Positions 31,390 through 44,552 of a DNA stretch of 64,000 nt are shown here, piece by piece (position 1 is the first letter of the stretch; each line of letters opens with the position of its first letter). A program made the translations under genes and the position numbers. The stretch covers positions 62,001 to 126,000 of the forward strand of contig MU863888.1 in NCBI GenBank assembly GCA_033296885.1. Direction: 5' to 3'. The notes below the pieces were generated by a model. That model had not been told where the DNA came from and did not search any database. It saw only the letters and a list, made by a program, of their open reading frames with translations. This stretch comes from Triangularia verruculosa (Eukaryota; Ascomycota; Sordariomycetes; Sordariales; Podosporaceae).

Positions 31390-31636
31390 ACCGTGCCAAG
31401 CCAAGCGGTGCCTCAGGTCTGTGGAAGCAGGCGCTTTGCTTTCATGGAACCATCCAACGGCTACGGTAGAGGTATGCATGTAAATTGGGGGGAAAATACG
31501 GCCGTTCTGAAACCGAACCTCCTCCCTCGGAACAAGTGCAAGGCAGGTGTCAATCTGTCAAATTTACATTCATCTTTTCCCTCAATCGCTCGTCCCACAC
31601 CGGTACGCTCACACCCCCCCTTCTTGGTCGGATAAT

Positions 31637-31683
31637 GCCAAGTAAAGCCAAGAGGGCCAAGCAGCGAGGCCAAGGGAGCCAAG
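31637..31683. promoter_or_regulatory. Cluster of five GCCAAG motifs
   Basis: GCCAAG starts at 31637, 31647, 31656, 31669 and 31678, all on the plus strand, spaced 9-13 bp. Two more overlap at 31395-31405. GCCARG is the consensus of the pH-response factor PacC, so this is a candidate PacC-type array upstream of the WOPR gene. Function is inferred. Confidence 0.45.
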
Positions 31684-34600
31684 ACCAACTCCACAGTGCA
31701 AAGGCGCGAAGCCGTCCATTCATCCCTGGCCAAAATTACTTCACCTTTTGGTGAACAACTCCACCGTCTGCAAAGAGTGTCGTAAGCTCTGACTGATGAG
31801 CAAAGAGTCCTACCATCAGGCAGTTAAGTTCTTGTTGCCTCATCCAGTTGGTGAAGGCATTACTCCACCAACTGAGCCTGGCGTCGTTCGGTGTAACACA
31901 CCCCAATCCACATATCGGACCCTGTAGGTAATCAAACTTTTGCTGTGTGTCACAAGCATTCGACATTTATGATTGCGAGGTTCCACGTCGCACAACTGCC
32001 TCTGCCGAGAGGGAGTCATCGGACCAGTCGCCACACTGGGACATGGCAGGTTGGGGCAGGTTGGTGTTGGTGATATCAAAGGCTTGGTCCTGCTCAAGTC
32101 TGACTAGTGCCCGCTTCCAGTTCCCTATCCAAGTCTAGCCGGAAACATTATCTCAACGTCTGACGGTGCCTTTCTTGCAACCTGTTCACTTGCTGGCGCC
32201 GTGATGAGAAGGGAAGTATTACCGATCCGGGCCGTCTGTCAACACTCGGCATCTGGTACTTTGCATCGCCGTCATGTTTGTTGGTGGTTCATGTCACTTT
32301 TGTCCCACCACCGTTTTATCGGAAGTAAGAGACCCTGTCACCTCCGAGCCCGAAACCTGACAAAAATTTGAAAATTGGGCGTCAAAAAACTGCCTGTTTG
32401 GGAAATGTCAGTCAGTGTGTGTGTCAACAGACGAATGTGTGAATAAGAAAAACAAGAGAAAAGCAAATCAACCCCTGCACGGACTTGGCATGGAAATACC
32501 GGCTTGGGATAATAGGAATAAGGATTTCAAGCTTATTTCTCCTTGCCCTGCTAGTGCGGTTGGCATGGGCCTTGGCTTTCCATGCTCCATCCATCATGGC
32601 GCCAATGTTGCGACTCTGGGCCAGGCAAGACCCCGTGACTCCGAGTCCGAAGAGGGAACCGCTCCACCAGCTCGCGACGAAGAGGGCTGATCGCTCTCGT
32701 GTCAAATCCCGTCTTGAAACCCGCGAGCCTCCGGTATGCCGTCAGTTGTTGGCATATCCGCCGCGGCGGAGTACACTTCGCTTGGGATATCCGTGCAAAG
32801 CGTTTTCCAACGGGGTGAATGCCTTCTGGAAAAAAGCTGTGGACTTTTGATTACAAACCCAGGTGTCCCCGGTGTCCCCACATCAATCCCTGTCACTTGT
32901 GCCGTGATGGTCTTGGCCGTGTCTGGTCTGGGCAACACTTTAAACTGGGAGTGTGGCTTGCCGCGAGGTGCCGATACCCTGTGGGGTGCGGGACACTGCA
33001 GCGAACAATTGGAACAAGAGGGAATAATATAAGCCTCGACGAGGTGGTGAAAGCGTGTCTGCGGCGTGCTCCCGTCGTCCGTTCTACACGCTTGTTCAAT
33101 TGTTTGCCCCTTAGTCAGTGAATCGTATTCGCGTTCCGAAGATGCGAACCCAAGATCGGAATTCGTCACTGCTCCGGCCGCCGCGATGCATGCTATCCTG
33201 GGGTACCCGGAAGCGAACCCGGAATTCATAATGGCGAAGACGGTCCCTTTGCAACCTCGCTGCCTGCGAATGTCGACGGCGGTGAAAGGAGAATCTCGTC
33301 ATGACAGCCACCACGGCTGTTGTGTGCCGAAGCCTGGGTGACAGAAACGAATAGGTAGGGCGCAGGGACCTTGTGCATCTTTGTGCAACAACACGGACAA
33401 CAGATGCGGCTGTTGGAAATTTGGCCAGTTATTACCCATCCATCGTATTATATGGCCCAGTAATAAGACAACATCCTCGGAAAGATCCTCGCAGCTTGGC
33501 AAAAGAGCCAACGGGCCAACCTACAACTCTGTTGGCTCGGGTAAGCAGTAAGCTAAGGGGGGCCGAGGGGAGCTAAGGCATTTGGAAATTCATGAGTGAG
33601 TCCACGTGAAAAAAGAAGTGGCATTTGGATGCTTGGCAGTGCACTGCGCCGAAGGGAAGGTGTCACTGGGAGAGATACTCATAGTCATCGCCAAGCCCCT
33701 TGGTGGTTAAGCATGATTTTAAGCGTCGATGGTCCTGGGCATCGTGCTACCTCGACCTCAGTCTGACAGCTCCAAATTCCAAACAACGTGTCAAAAGCCT
33801 CCGTTGTGCCTCAGTTTGACCGAGCCGGGCGAACTGTCCAAAAGGTCGGAATCCAATGACAGCACGCCGCTTATTCATCGGTGAGACAGTTACCTTACCA
33901 AGCCAAGCGGCGGCCTCCGTCAGCCTCGCATGGCGATTGAGGGGAAACATGTCGTCTGTTTAAGGTTAATAACGCACCAAGAGCGACGCCAAAAATACAC
34001 ACTCCCCGGAACGGCCCTCCTGTTCCCCGCCAATGCCCATCCTGTGCCTATGCCTATGCATTCACCGCAGACTATCTTGACGCCTGCCATAAGTCGCTGG
34101 CAGTTTACCCATTTCCTGTCGCACAAAGACATGCCTCTCGGACGTAAAGCGGAGGAGCCCTGCAGCGGATCACACCCCGACTCGAAGAGCGTGGTTACAG
34201 ATGGCTTTCCACTGATGAAAAATCACCATTTTCGAATGTGAGCTGCCGAGACCGAGCAAAAGTGCGAGCTCCGCGGGGTCCCAAACCCAAAGGCCAAGAA
34301 ATGGGCTGAGCTGACAGCAGGAAGACGACTTACCTTATCTGTCGAAATCGCCAGAAGGCCACCGAGGAAGGTCACAGTCGGACTCGGGCGATTGGGACAG
34401 ATAACCATGCGACCACGGGCGGACCTGTATCTGCTGGTCCTCTCGCTGATAGGATACGATCTTGTGCCCGAATCATGGTACGCCTGACGACGTGCCTTGC
34501 CGTCCATATGCCATGATCAAAGACGCGCACAAAGGCTTTGCGGCTGCTCGCGTGGATGCACCATTGCCGTGGAAGAGGAGCACTTGGGGCAAACATAATA

Positions 34601-37600
34601 TGGAAGCTGGTCTTTCAGGTGGTGCTCCAATCGCACTGTGCGCCCCCAACCAGACACATTTCGACGTGCCTCAAAGAGCTCACACAGCGATGAGGCGCAA
34701 TGGGGGCGTCCAATACAGGTTGCCATGCTTCCAGATACAGTCTGCACCTTTCCATTGGACCAACCTACTCTGTCCAAGGTGATAATGTGCCTCGGGCTCC
34801 AAGATCAGTCCGAGACCATCTTGGCAGAGAGATATCTCTCGGGGGTCTCTTTTCATGAGCAATTGCCCAATCGGGCTGGTCGACAGTTGGATCACCAAAT
34901 CCCATCACCCACGAGGCTCTAGCGCCGCTTAAGCTTATTTCAACGAGGGTTTTTATTCGACTCGCCGAGGTTCCAGGTTACACGAATGTTTGAACTGGTG
35001 TCCAAGCCTCACTGGAGACATGGGGGGTGTGCGAAAGACCAACAGACGGGCTGTTCTCTTGGCTGTGCGGGGTTCTTGCACGCCATCACTAACGGCGGCC
35101 CAGACGGCCATCTTCCAGCTTCTTGACCAAAGCCAAACAAGTCTCCTTGAATAGCGTTGTTTTCTTTTTTTTACATATTTCTCGGACTCACTGAGTAGCC
35201 TCACTTTCGCAAGCCTACCCCAGAAAAGGTACCTTCCATCGGGCAAGGCTTGGACACAGGGACCAAACACAGTAATAATCTCCCCTCGCGAAGGTCCAAG
35301 TGTTCTGGAATGTGGGATGGGCCGAACCCCCCCCCCCCTCTTGACAACAACAAAAGTGAATTTGATGATTGATGATATTGGTGTTGAACGGCTGACGCGC
35401 GTCCTCCACGAGCTGCTGCTGGGTGACGGGAACAATGAACACGAAGCAACCGTACACGAGCTCACAGCTGTTTTCCCCCGTCGGACCTTTCGGCCGGTAG
35501 CTTCAGCGATGATGGTTGGCCCAAAGCAACCCCAACAACCCGAGTCAGGGACGCCGTCTCAGGGGCACAATCCGCTGTCATCTCCCCTGTCAGGAGTTGA
35601 GCGGCAACGCCCACAGCATGCTTTCTGTGCTAGCGTATCTAGCGTATCGCGCACGGTTGCACAGGGTTACCCGCGAAGCCGTATGCCGCAACCAGTGAAA
35701 GGGTCGACCGGCAATATCGGATCAGATCCCATCGTCAACGAAAAAGGGCTTTTCCAAACTTTGTGCAACACAAACTCTTTTTGTTTAATGTTCCCCTCTC
35801 TGCCTCCCTGCCGTCACATCAAGGTTGGGCCGTCCGTTGGCTGGCTGATCACCGTCGGCGTCTTTACCACATCCGCAGTGTACGAGGTAGTAGCAGGCGC
35901 TCAATGCTGCCCATATCGGCAGCTATCGTGGTTCATCAAAGATGTGCCGCATGCAGAGACGGAGTACACGGCCTGTTATCGTCGAAGAAGGCCACCACAA
36001 GCAGTCTGCAACACACCGAGGAAGCTCTGGTATAGGGCCCAAGTTTGACGCCAAGCTGGAAATGGTGTGACTTGGCCTATTCCCGGGCGCTGGATGTTGC
36101 CCAAGATGTCCATCTCTTGCCCGAGGCCAATTGGCCAAGACACATATTTCCAATAAATCGACATGTCCAGGCCCTAATGAGGCACAATGAAGCAGAGACA
36201 ACACCAGCCGGAGCGAACCCGCGCGGGCCCCACCAGGAAGAGGCCTTGTCGTGATACCCGGCTAGGAACGTGCTGCCTCTACAAGCGGCAATGATCTACA
36301 CCTCCCGTCTATACATAAGGTACAGTACATGCCCATAACTCCGAGCAGCGCAGTAACTACCGAGCAACCCCCTCCATGATTTGTAGGGGGTTTAAAAAGG
36401 GGGAAGTGATCGTCCCTTTCTACTAATGTCTCTAAACATGGCCGAGCTTTCGCCGGCCACACTTCAACGATGAGAAAGAGGTGGGCCGTCTATGGTTACA
36501 GCGAGCATGTCGGTAGAAGAGGCACCGGCCGCAAAAGCTTGACCATCGTAAGCTTAACAATGGGGAAGGTGGTAGATGAGCTCGGAGTCCCGAGGTCTGG
36601 ACGATACGTGTCATGACGCCACGAGTTTTTGAGTACCTAATAGTCAACAGCGCTTTGGCTTCTTTTTTGCCAAACCAAGTTGGTTTTGACTTGTCCCGAC
36701 TTGGCCGGTTCTTTAATCCATACAGTAATAATGCCTTGAGATACACGAGCTATTTGTCCGAGTACGTAAAAGAAACCAAGCACCAGACACCGCGGGGTAT
36801 CTTCTCTTATTAACCAGGACCCGATATCACACACCTTTTCTCTCCCTTCTTGCGAGCGTCAAAAGAAGGTGTGGCTGCATGATCCACGGTCCCACTTCCG
36901 GGAGGGACGGGAGAGTCAAAAAAAGAGAGAGTATTAGAGGAAATCAACCGGCAAATTCATTACGCGGAGAATAGGAATTAATCAGGGAGGCAGGTCACAT
37001 CGTCTGATATGCGACCGAAAGGCAAGATTTCTACCTGCCCACCCGCAACACTCACTATCACCTGCCGCACCACGCAGGTATGGACGGGAAGTTGTCCGTG
37101 ATCGTCCTCTCGATCAATGATTATCGTCCACCCCCTCCCCCTTCCCCGTTCCCTTTTCCGCACCACCACTACACATTGTCTATGCAGTTTCGCCGCTTAC
37201 AACCGGGCTTTATTATGCATATGTAATTTCTTTCAGGGGGATTAACCATGGGAATAACATCTACGGGATAGATGGTTTGAGCAAGAAAAAAAAGGCCAAG
37301 ACATCTGCCGGCGTCGGGCGTGGGGAGGGGTTTTATATCGGGAATGTCGGATGAGAACCGAATTGGCTCGGCATTCACGATGGGATTGCTGGGGCTACGT
37401 GGGTGGTGTTATTGCCACTTCTTTTGCTCGGGGAGGAACGTGGAAGAGGAAGGTCGACTCTAAGGACAGCGAAGATGGTGGCGAGAATGAGGATGACAAC
37501 GTGTCCTGCCTACCTACCCTTCGGGGACCATTGATCGACATTGTGGGTTGAACAGACACACGTAGATGCTGCGTGAGTTCTTGATAACAAGATACTCTGC

Positions 37601-38721
37601 AGGAATGGATAGGACTACTCGGCACTTGGCCACGGTATCTGGACTATCTGGTATCAATCGTAAAGGGCGTCTAACCAGGTGAGAGTGGCCAAGGCGTAGG
37701 GGACATTTTCAATGTTCTTGTTGACAAGCAGCAGAAAATGACGGTAAGCATGTTACTCCTCTAAAAATATTGATTACAATCGTGACAGCCCAATGCAAGA
37801 TATTACAAACAGGAAAACAAGATACTCAGTGAACCTCACACTATTTAGGCTTCCACTGTACTCCAAAACGCGTACCCTCCAACATACATAAGTGGCTACC
37901 TAGGCAGCCTGTTGCCGACCGGATATCATGAGCTCCTCAGCCCGGCCTAGCCATATCCATAAACATGAAAGGCAGATACCAACGTAGACGACACCCCCAC
38001 CCCCTTCTCCCTCATCTGCATGTCAAGATGAATCCAGCAAGTACCAAGTCATCGTCAACACGCCCCCTTCCCGCCTACAACCACCCAGCCCCAACCTCCC
38101 TTCTACCCCCCAGGCACCAACTTATCAATACCAACCCGCAAAAAAAGGCAAGCTTCCTATCTCCCACACTCCATTCCCCAAAACCACAAACACCTCCTGA
38201 GCCAAGAATCTCACGAACGAAGCCCCAAAAACAGCGGAAAGCTAACCACTTACCTATAACACTAGAAAGAATAATATAAAACCCTATACGGAGTAGAAAC
38301 CACCCGCCGCCCTATAGACCCAAAAATACTAAGAACATCACACACAACCACTGGGTTATCCAATTTCCGCGAGAACCGTCACCGGCAGAATACACAGCAC
38401 AAAAAAGCCAAGATGGAATAAACACAGAAAGCCAAGCATTTTTCTTCGCGTAAATAAAAAGACACCGTTGAATAATTTAGCTGTGTTCCCCCCGTCTACA
38501 TACCTGGAGTAAGTCTTCCCAACCGAGAACGCCACGCAGAAAAGGTTAAATTAACGGAGATTGAAAGATTTCCTTTGTTGGAGGTGCCTTGGCGGACGAC
38601 ATGCAAGAAAGGCATGCGACTACATGTTCCTGCCCTTTTATTTATGTGTATAGGTAGTGAAGGAATGGAAGATAGGTAAAATATGGTATCGATAACTAGT
38701 AAATATGTGCTGCTTTATGAC

Positions 38722-38729
38722 TTAAACTT
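38722..38729. promoter_or_regulatory. Candidate WOPR-type site TTAAACTT
   Basis: TTAAACTT resembles the TTAAA(C/G)TT element reported for Wor1-family proteins. AAAAGTTT occurs 20 bp further on. Such short AT-rich words arise by chance, so support is weak. Confidence 0.2.
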
Positions 38730-38972
38730 CACTTAAAAATAAAAAAAATAAAAGTTTCTAAATCATAAGAGACGTAGTTAGATAAGGTATCTACCTATGT
38801 TAGATTTGTAGGACCCTATCCCAAGTAACAGTAATAGTCAACATCCCCAAAAACATCTCCGTCTCCGGGGGGGGGGATGGGGTGGGGGTTAATCTAAGCT
38901 TGTGAATTCAAGAAGATTTAAATAAATTAGAGTTATCACAGAATCTGTTCGTGTAAGGGCACAATATTCCTA

Positions 38973-39016
38973 TCCCCATCCCCATGATCCCCATCCCCAT
39001 CCCCATGATCCCCATC
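38973..39016. repeat. CCCCAT-based tandem repeat
   Basis: Two longer units, each built of CCCCATCCCCATGATCCCC-like sequence, in the AT-rich part of the gene-free region. Confidence 0.85.
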
Positions 39017-40732
39017 CGCTTCCCCCTTTCCTATCCTATACAGGTAGCTTCCCGGTATACCTACTCAAATCTTTCAACAATACGGTCCGTCTTTTCTTCT
39101 TCTTTTTCCCCACGAGAGAGCATGTAAAAAGAAAAAAGAAAAAACGGCAAAAGGTCCGACTACGCCATCTACCCCTTTTTTCTTTTTGCAGCTATAACCC
39201 GAGAGGCCCCTCCATCAAAACGGACAACCGCTTGATACCAGAAATCATAAAACTCGCCAATAGGCTTCATCTAATCAGGTAGTTGACTATGATATACGAG
39301 CATATATATATATGTAAACAAAAACAACATGCCATCCACCCTCCCCTATAGGACAAAAACAAAAGTGCCTTTTATTCTTTTCTCCTTTCGTTATATCCAG
39401 ATTTCCTTACTTAGGCACACCCCCGTATCGAAACATGAGCAAAAAAAAAAAAAAAAAAGATTTGCGAGGTTTGTATAACCTGGACGGGCCTTGATAAAGT
39501 GTTGGAGAGAAAGACGGAGAACTTTTTTACTGTCTAGGAGGAAGGAAAAGGGAAGAGAGATAGATGTCCCGTTTAAAAAACCCCCGATGATGGGGCGGAT
39601 GGCTAAACTCTATCGGTGTTTTTGATAGGTAAGTAAAAGAAAATCGTGACAAGATCATTTGCATAGAGATCTGATTTAATTAATAATAGTGGTAAAACGA
39701 GGGTAGATAAGGGGGAGGGTTCCGCTAGTAGTTTTGGTAAATAGACTTTTGAAGAGAAACTTTTATCTGAGAGGTGTGTTCTTATAGGTTACGGTATGCT
39801 TGTAGTTGATCTTTTGTTGGACGTGAAAGATCTAGGAAAGTGTCTTGACGGTTAGCAAGTTATAGTAGCAGAGACATATTTTCAAGAGAGAGAGAGAGGT
39901 CATGCCACACGGGAGAGGTCTCGTCATGAGAGAAGCCACGTTAGAGAATGGTTCGTCAGGGCAATGTCTAGAAGGATAAGAGGCAGTATGAACGCTCGTT
40001 GCTGAAAGCCTTGGTCAAACCCTTAGTACGAGTAACATGGCGAGCACGTTGTAGTCATGATCGAGGCTGAGGCTGAGTATCGTGCCTCGCAGCCGCCATA
40101 CAAGGCTGTCTCACGAACCGCCAGGTGCCCGGTTGAGTTGATGCTGTTTTGTGTTAGTATATGGCGATGCTGAGCCATTAACCCACCACGTGCCCATCCA
40201 GGGGTTGTAGCGTTAACTCCCAACAAGGGCGTCAGCAGCAAGAGCCTACCTACCCAATCCCCGAGAACCGGCCATAAGTACCGATTGACTATAAATCCTC
40301 GCACCATTTCACATGGATGACCGATCACAGTTGAGTCACCCAACGCCTCACCGCATATCATCGTCACAAGACACCTGAGCCATAACCATCCCAAAGAAAA
40401 CCGGCGTCTTCGCCAACCTCCCATCTCATCAACCGCCAACCAATCCCTCAAAAGTTCCCAACACAAACACACACACATACGGCCGAGCAACTCATCAATT
40501 TTACCTCCCCTGGAAAAAGATTTATCATCAGGGTCCAAGACACTTGTCCTTGCCAGGCTAAAAGGAGGCGTCGGTCAGGATAGACATATCAAAGTCAACT
40601 TCAATATAAATGAAAGTAGTAAACCGACAAGGCAAATTAAAAAAACCAAAAAAAAAGCTCCGTCATCTGAAACATACACCCACCATCTATCTTTTTTCTT
40701 TTCTAACAAAGGTGATCCTCACCGACACACAT

Positions 40733-40754
40733 ACACACACACACACACACACAC
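40733..40754. repeat. (AC)n microsatellite
   Basis: About 11 AC units, uninterrupted. Confidence 0.9.
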
Positions 40755-41453
40755 ATACAAAACATCAAACTCAACAGGGTGTGAACAAACTAGGCAAGCC
40801 ACCGCCGCGTTGACCGCTTCTTTGAGGAACCCGAGACAAAAATAAAAAAGCGGCAGCAGCTTGCTCACCGGTTAGCAGACGGGTCGAATAATGTATGTAC
40901 CTACCCTGTAGCAAAATGTCTCGAGTCAGGGGATAAAGAGGCAACAGCAACAAAAGGTCCAAGGGGGTGAGGGAAAAAAAAACTTGGATTGAGCTGGGTA
41001 TCTCTGAGGTGAGGGGGAGGTGAAAAGCGGCCGCAGATCAATCTGATCTCGACTCTTGTATGCACCCATCCGCGGTGGAGTAAAAAAAAGATTTTGCGCA
41101 CCTGGCACCAGGCGTGGGCAAAGAAAAGCGGTTTGCCGCTCCCAACCCCAACATCTAAGGCCGTAAATTATGGTAACGTCGCACACGGATAGATTCCATT
41201 GTTGAGTAGCCGTGTCAAATCTGACAGAAGGCCGATGTCCCTCGCGCGATGTACGCCTTCGGGCGGATCTCGTCGGTATTGCCAGGGGAACCAGCATCGC
41301 CAGGGGCACACTGGACGGACCACGGAGAAAGGCAATGACGGTGGTATGGTTTTGTGGTATCACAGCGAGGTACCCTCTTCACATAACGTACCGGGGAAAC
41401 GACCAAGAGTAGCAGTAGCACACGATGAAAAGTGAAAGACATTGGCCATGTTT

Positions 41454-43182
41454 TTAACAGTCGCATCGCCCAAACCAGCGTGGGAATGAGACAATGTCTC
41501 GCACCGTTTGAACGCCCGACAGATAGCTCAGCAGCCGATCGAAGCCCAAACCAAACCCGCCATGGGGAGGGCATCCCCATCGACGCAGGTCGGCATACCA
41601 CTCAAGGCCGTTTCCAGAATCGTCCTCGGATGCGGTTTCTGACGGAGATTTGATGATCCCTTGACGCGTCATGATGTCCAACAAAGGTTCCAACTGGTGC
41701 TCACGCATGGACCCGCCCGCGATCTCGCAGAGTTCGGGAACAAGCAAGTCGAAACAATCGACCGTGACTCTAGAAGAATCCTCGGGGCCGGATCCCTGGG
41801 TTGGGCGCATGTAGAAAGCCTTGATGTCACGGGGGTATTCGGTGACAAAGACAGGCCGGTCCTTGCCAACCGTCGAAGCAATGAACTTTTCGTGCTCAGA
41901 CTGTAGCCCAGCGCCCCAGACCGGCTTGTGCTCAAACTTGTCTTGATGCTGCTTCAAGATGTCAATAGCTTCCGTGTATGTGATACGGGGCCAGTTGGGT
42001 TGCATTAAGCCCTCCCAGCGGCGGGCAACCTCTTCAGCTGGGGCCAGGTCTTGACCGAAGTGGGGTGTCCGGGTGAGGAGTGATTGGACCGTGTCTGACT
42101 GATATAAGTCGGTGCTAAGCTGGCGCAGCATGTTTTCAGCAAGGTCCATGACAGAGTTCATGTCGTCGACAAAGCTCATCTCTGCCTCGAGCATGTAAAA
42201 TTCGCTGAGATGCCTTGAGGTGTCGCTCTGTTCGGCGCGGAAGACCGGAGACAAGGTCCAGACATTGCCGACTGACTGAGCAAGGGCCTCTAGATGAAGT
42301 TGAGTCGATACTGTGAGGTACTTCTTGGAACGGAAGAAAGAGTGCTGTGGATCAGTGTTATCCTTGCCAGCTTGCTCGGCCGCTTCACTGGCCGGGGTTA
42401 GAGTAAAGACCTCGCCCGCACCTTCACAATCGGACGATGTGATGATGGGCGGGTGTGTCTGTACAAAGGACTGGTGAGCAAAAAACTGAGTCAAGGAAGT
42501 TACGGCCTCGGACCGCAATCTCAACAGGAGAGCATTGAGCGGTGTTCTCGGCCGCAAGTGCGGCATAGTACGGAGGTACTCGGGTGTCTGATATTTCTTT
42601 TGAATGGGAAATGTCTAGAGAGCAAGCTGTCAAAAGGACGATTCTGAATACTACAGGACACAGAAGCCACATACCTTGGCATCTGAAGGACCCAAGACCT
42701 TAACCTCGCTGACTTGCAACTCGTGGCTTTGTGCAGCGCCAGGAGAAGCAACCCAGGAGCCGGTGAGTCGGACGGCCGCGCCGACAGTCAGGCTACAGAT
42801 ATCGGAATCAGCAAGATGAACAACCGAGACAGGCGTATCGGAATGAGGGCCCGCACCCTTCAGCCAGACCGGACTCAACCACGGCCTGCAGAGGATCCAG
42901 CGAGGAGCCATCACTGAGCGAGACAAAGCGCCAGGCCTTCATGCCGCGGACAGACCGGACATAGCCGTGGACAACCACATGGTCAACTTTTTCTTCCGGT
43001 TTCCACTTCAGCAGCTGAGAAATGGGACGGGCTGGCCGTGCTGGTGCTGGTGCTGGTGTTGCGGTTGCTTGGTGTGATAGACAGCGACGGGAGCTGTGAC
43101 TCGGGCGCGAGAGCAGCGAGATACGCGAGACAAGGGGACTTGGTGATGGCCGCATGGCAGACCCCAGGACGGAGGGCCGCAT
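41454..43182 (-). CDS. Asparaginyl-tRNA synthetase, mitochondrial type
   Basis: Class IIb aminoacyl-tRNA synthetase charging tRNA-Asn. Three exons: 43182-42857, 42792-42675 and 42614-41454. Introns are 42793-42856 (GTGCGG ... TAG) and 42615-42674 (GTATGT ... TAG), giving 534 aa. The first 40 residues are Arg/Ser/Ala-rich without acidic residues, a mitochondrial presequence. The OB-fold anticodon domain spans about residues 55-140 (HVVVHGYVRSVRGMKAWRFV, ASVRLTG-like GAAVRLTGSWV). The catalytic domain begins KTFPIQKKYQTPEYLRT. Motif 2 contains FRAEQSDTSRHLSEFYMLEA (FR at about 273-274), and motif 3 is GCPPHGGFGLGFDRLL near 504-520. Both joins recreate family sequence. It is divergent from the PARG-like gene. 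Organelle assignment rests on the presequence and the compact length. Confidence 0.94.
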
Positions 43183-44552
43183 TGCTCAGATGTTGGAAAT
43201 ATAATGAAGAAAGTAACAGAATTCCAGATCAAGCGAGGTGCATGCCGTCCGTCGTCGTCCACACCTTGGGGCTTTTCGAAGGTGGTCTTGGCATTTCTTC
43301 TACATGGACGAGACGGGAATGAGTGGGGCTATTCCTCAAAGTGGGGGCAAAGATGCTCAGAGGAGGGGGTGGAGCTCTCAACCTAAGGTACCGGCCAGTC
43401 CCGTCGTCCCATCTTTGATCCGAACCTCACACAATTGGTCCTCCCCGCGCAAATCACCTGCCCTGGCTGCCGCCGTCACTGACAGCGATCCACCCATCCA
43501 CCCATCCCAACCGCTAATTATGGCATCAAACCTGAAAAGGGAGAAGCCTCATGCAACCCGTCGATACATCACCTTCCCTCGTTCTGGAATCTCTCTTCCG
43601 AGCCCTGGACATGGCGATCACTTTGCCCCGCTCCCGACGCTGACCCCCCCATCGAAGCAGCCCCGCGAGGCAATAGTTCGTCATGGGAGTGTCAGACATG
43701 CAGCCTTTCGCATCTTTTTGCTCTTTCAGCAACTCAACGAGGTGGTCTCTCCCCCACGGCCCGGGTGTCGATCCTGTATTGCTCAGAGATCCTCGAGGAA
43801 CTGCCGTCTCATTAGATCGAAAGAGGAATGGCCTTCACCGCAACTGCTGGAGCTGTATGTGTGGTCTATTGGTTTCAGCAGCTGCCCGGGGCAGGGAGAC
43901 GGGTCCATGTCTTTGGTTCCCAAGAGGCGCCGGAATACCAGATTGACTCAGACTCAAGATGGCGCACTCGATGCGACACAGCAGACACTTGCAATTCCAC
44001 GAGTCTCGGCAGCTTGCGTCGGCCTGAGGTCCAGGGCTCAACAGCTTGGCCTTTGTCCTTCGTCACAAGGTCCCGGCTTTCCGTCGACCTGGAAAGCCAA
44101 GGTAGCTCTTGCGGTGTGTCGGTGCCGGTCTATGTCTGAAGCTCTGCTTGAGGGGTTCAACTAGAGTTGCTCGTTGGCGAAACAAGTGTTTTGGCTACTT
44201 CTTTTCTTTTTTGAATGTTTCAAATCGCCGAGTAACACGGGAAAAGGAGGGTTCTGCTGCTGCGACATGGACACATGGATTCGGGCAAAGCAGCAAGGTT
44301 GCCATCCCAGGCCGCTGTCGTCTTGTGGGCTTTGGAGATCTCGGACTTGCTTGCTGTCATTGGCACATATAAGGCAGCAGGATCCCTCTCAGCTGAGGTC
44401 TGCTTTCAACTTGTCCATCAGCAGCAAGCAAACAGCGACAGTCTGAATCGGAATTCGGGCCTGGTTTGGTCAAGCCGTACCGTCACCATCTGGACTATAG
44501 TCTCTCCAAGCTCTAGGTCTGCTTTCTTCAAAACACACAAGAACCACACACA
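43183..44552. other. Divergent upstream region, AsnRS / PARG-like gene
   Basis: 1.37 kb between start codons. A 308-codon plus-strand frame (43238-44164) exists but shows no motif and lies in the expected promoter region; I treat it as chance. No specific regulatory sites recognised. Confidence 0.5.

Larger units (their letters stand above)
30242..41453. other. 11-kb gene-free region upstream of the WOPR gene
   Basis: No convincing coding region on either strand. Open frames are short, the largest being 243 codons (35317-36048), with no recognisable motif. From 30.3 to 37.7 kb composition is balanced and rich in GCCAAG/CTTGGC words. From about 37.7 to 40 kb it is AT-rich with homopolymers and short repeats. 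It holds a GAGT microsatellite, a 9-bp minisatellite and CA and CCCCAT repeats, listed separately. It probably includes the WOPR promoter and long leader and, near 41.4 kb, the AsnRS 3' UTR. Intron-rich small genes or non-coding RNAs cannot be excluded. Confidence 0.6.

Noticed and set aside
31791..31810. CTGATGAG resembling a hammerhead ribozyme core
   Set aside because: The required GAAA box and closing stems are not present at suitable positions, so the match is chance.
35317..36048. 243-codon open frame in the gene-free region
   Set aside because: No recognisable domain and no splice-consistent neighbours; composition like the surrounding non-coding DNA.
37700..40000. AT-rich interval considered as an RIP-mutated transposon
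   Set aside because: No recognisable reverse transcriptase, transposase, LTR or terminal repeat remnants could be read; composition alone is not enough.
43238..44164. 308-codon plus-strand open frame
   Set aside because: No motif, low-complexity mix of Ser/Arg/Pro, and position in the AsnRS/PARG-like divergent promoter; treated as a chance frame.
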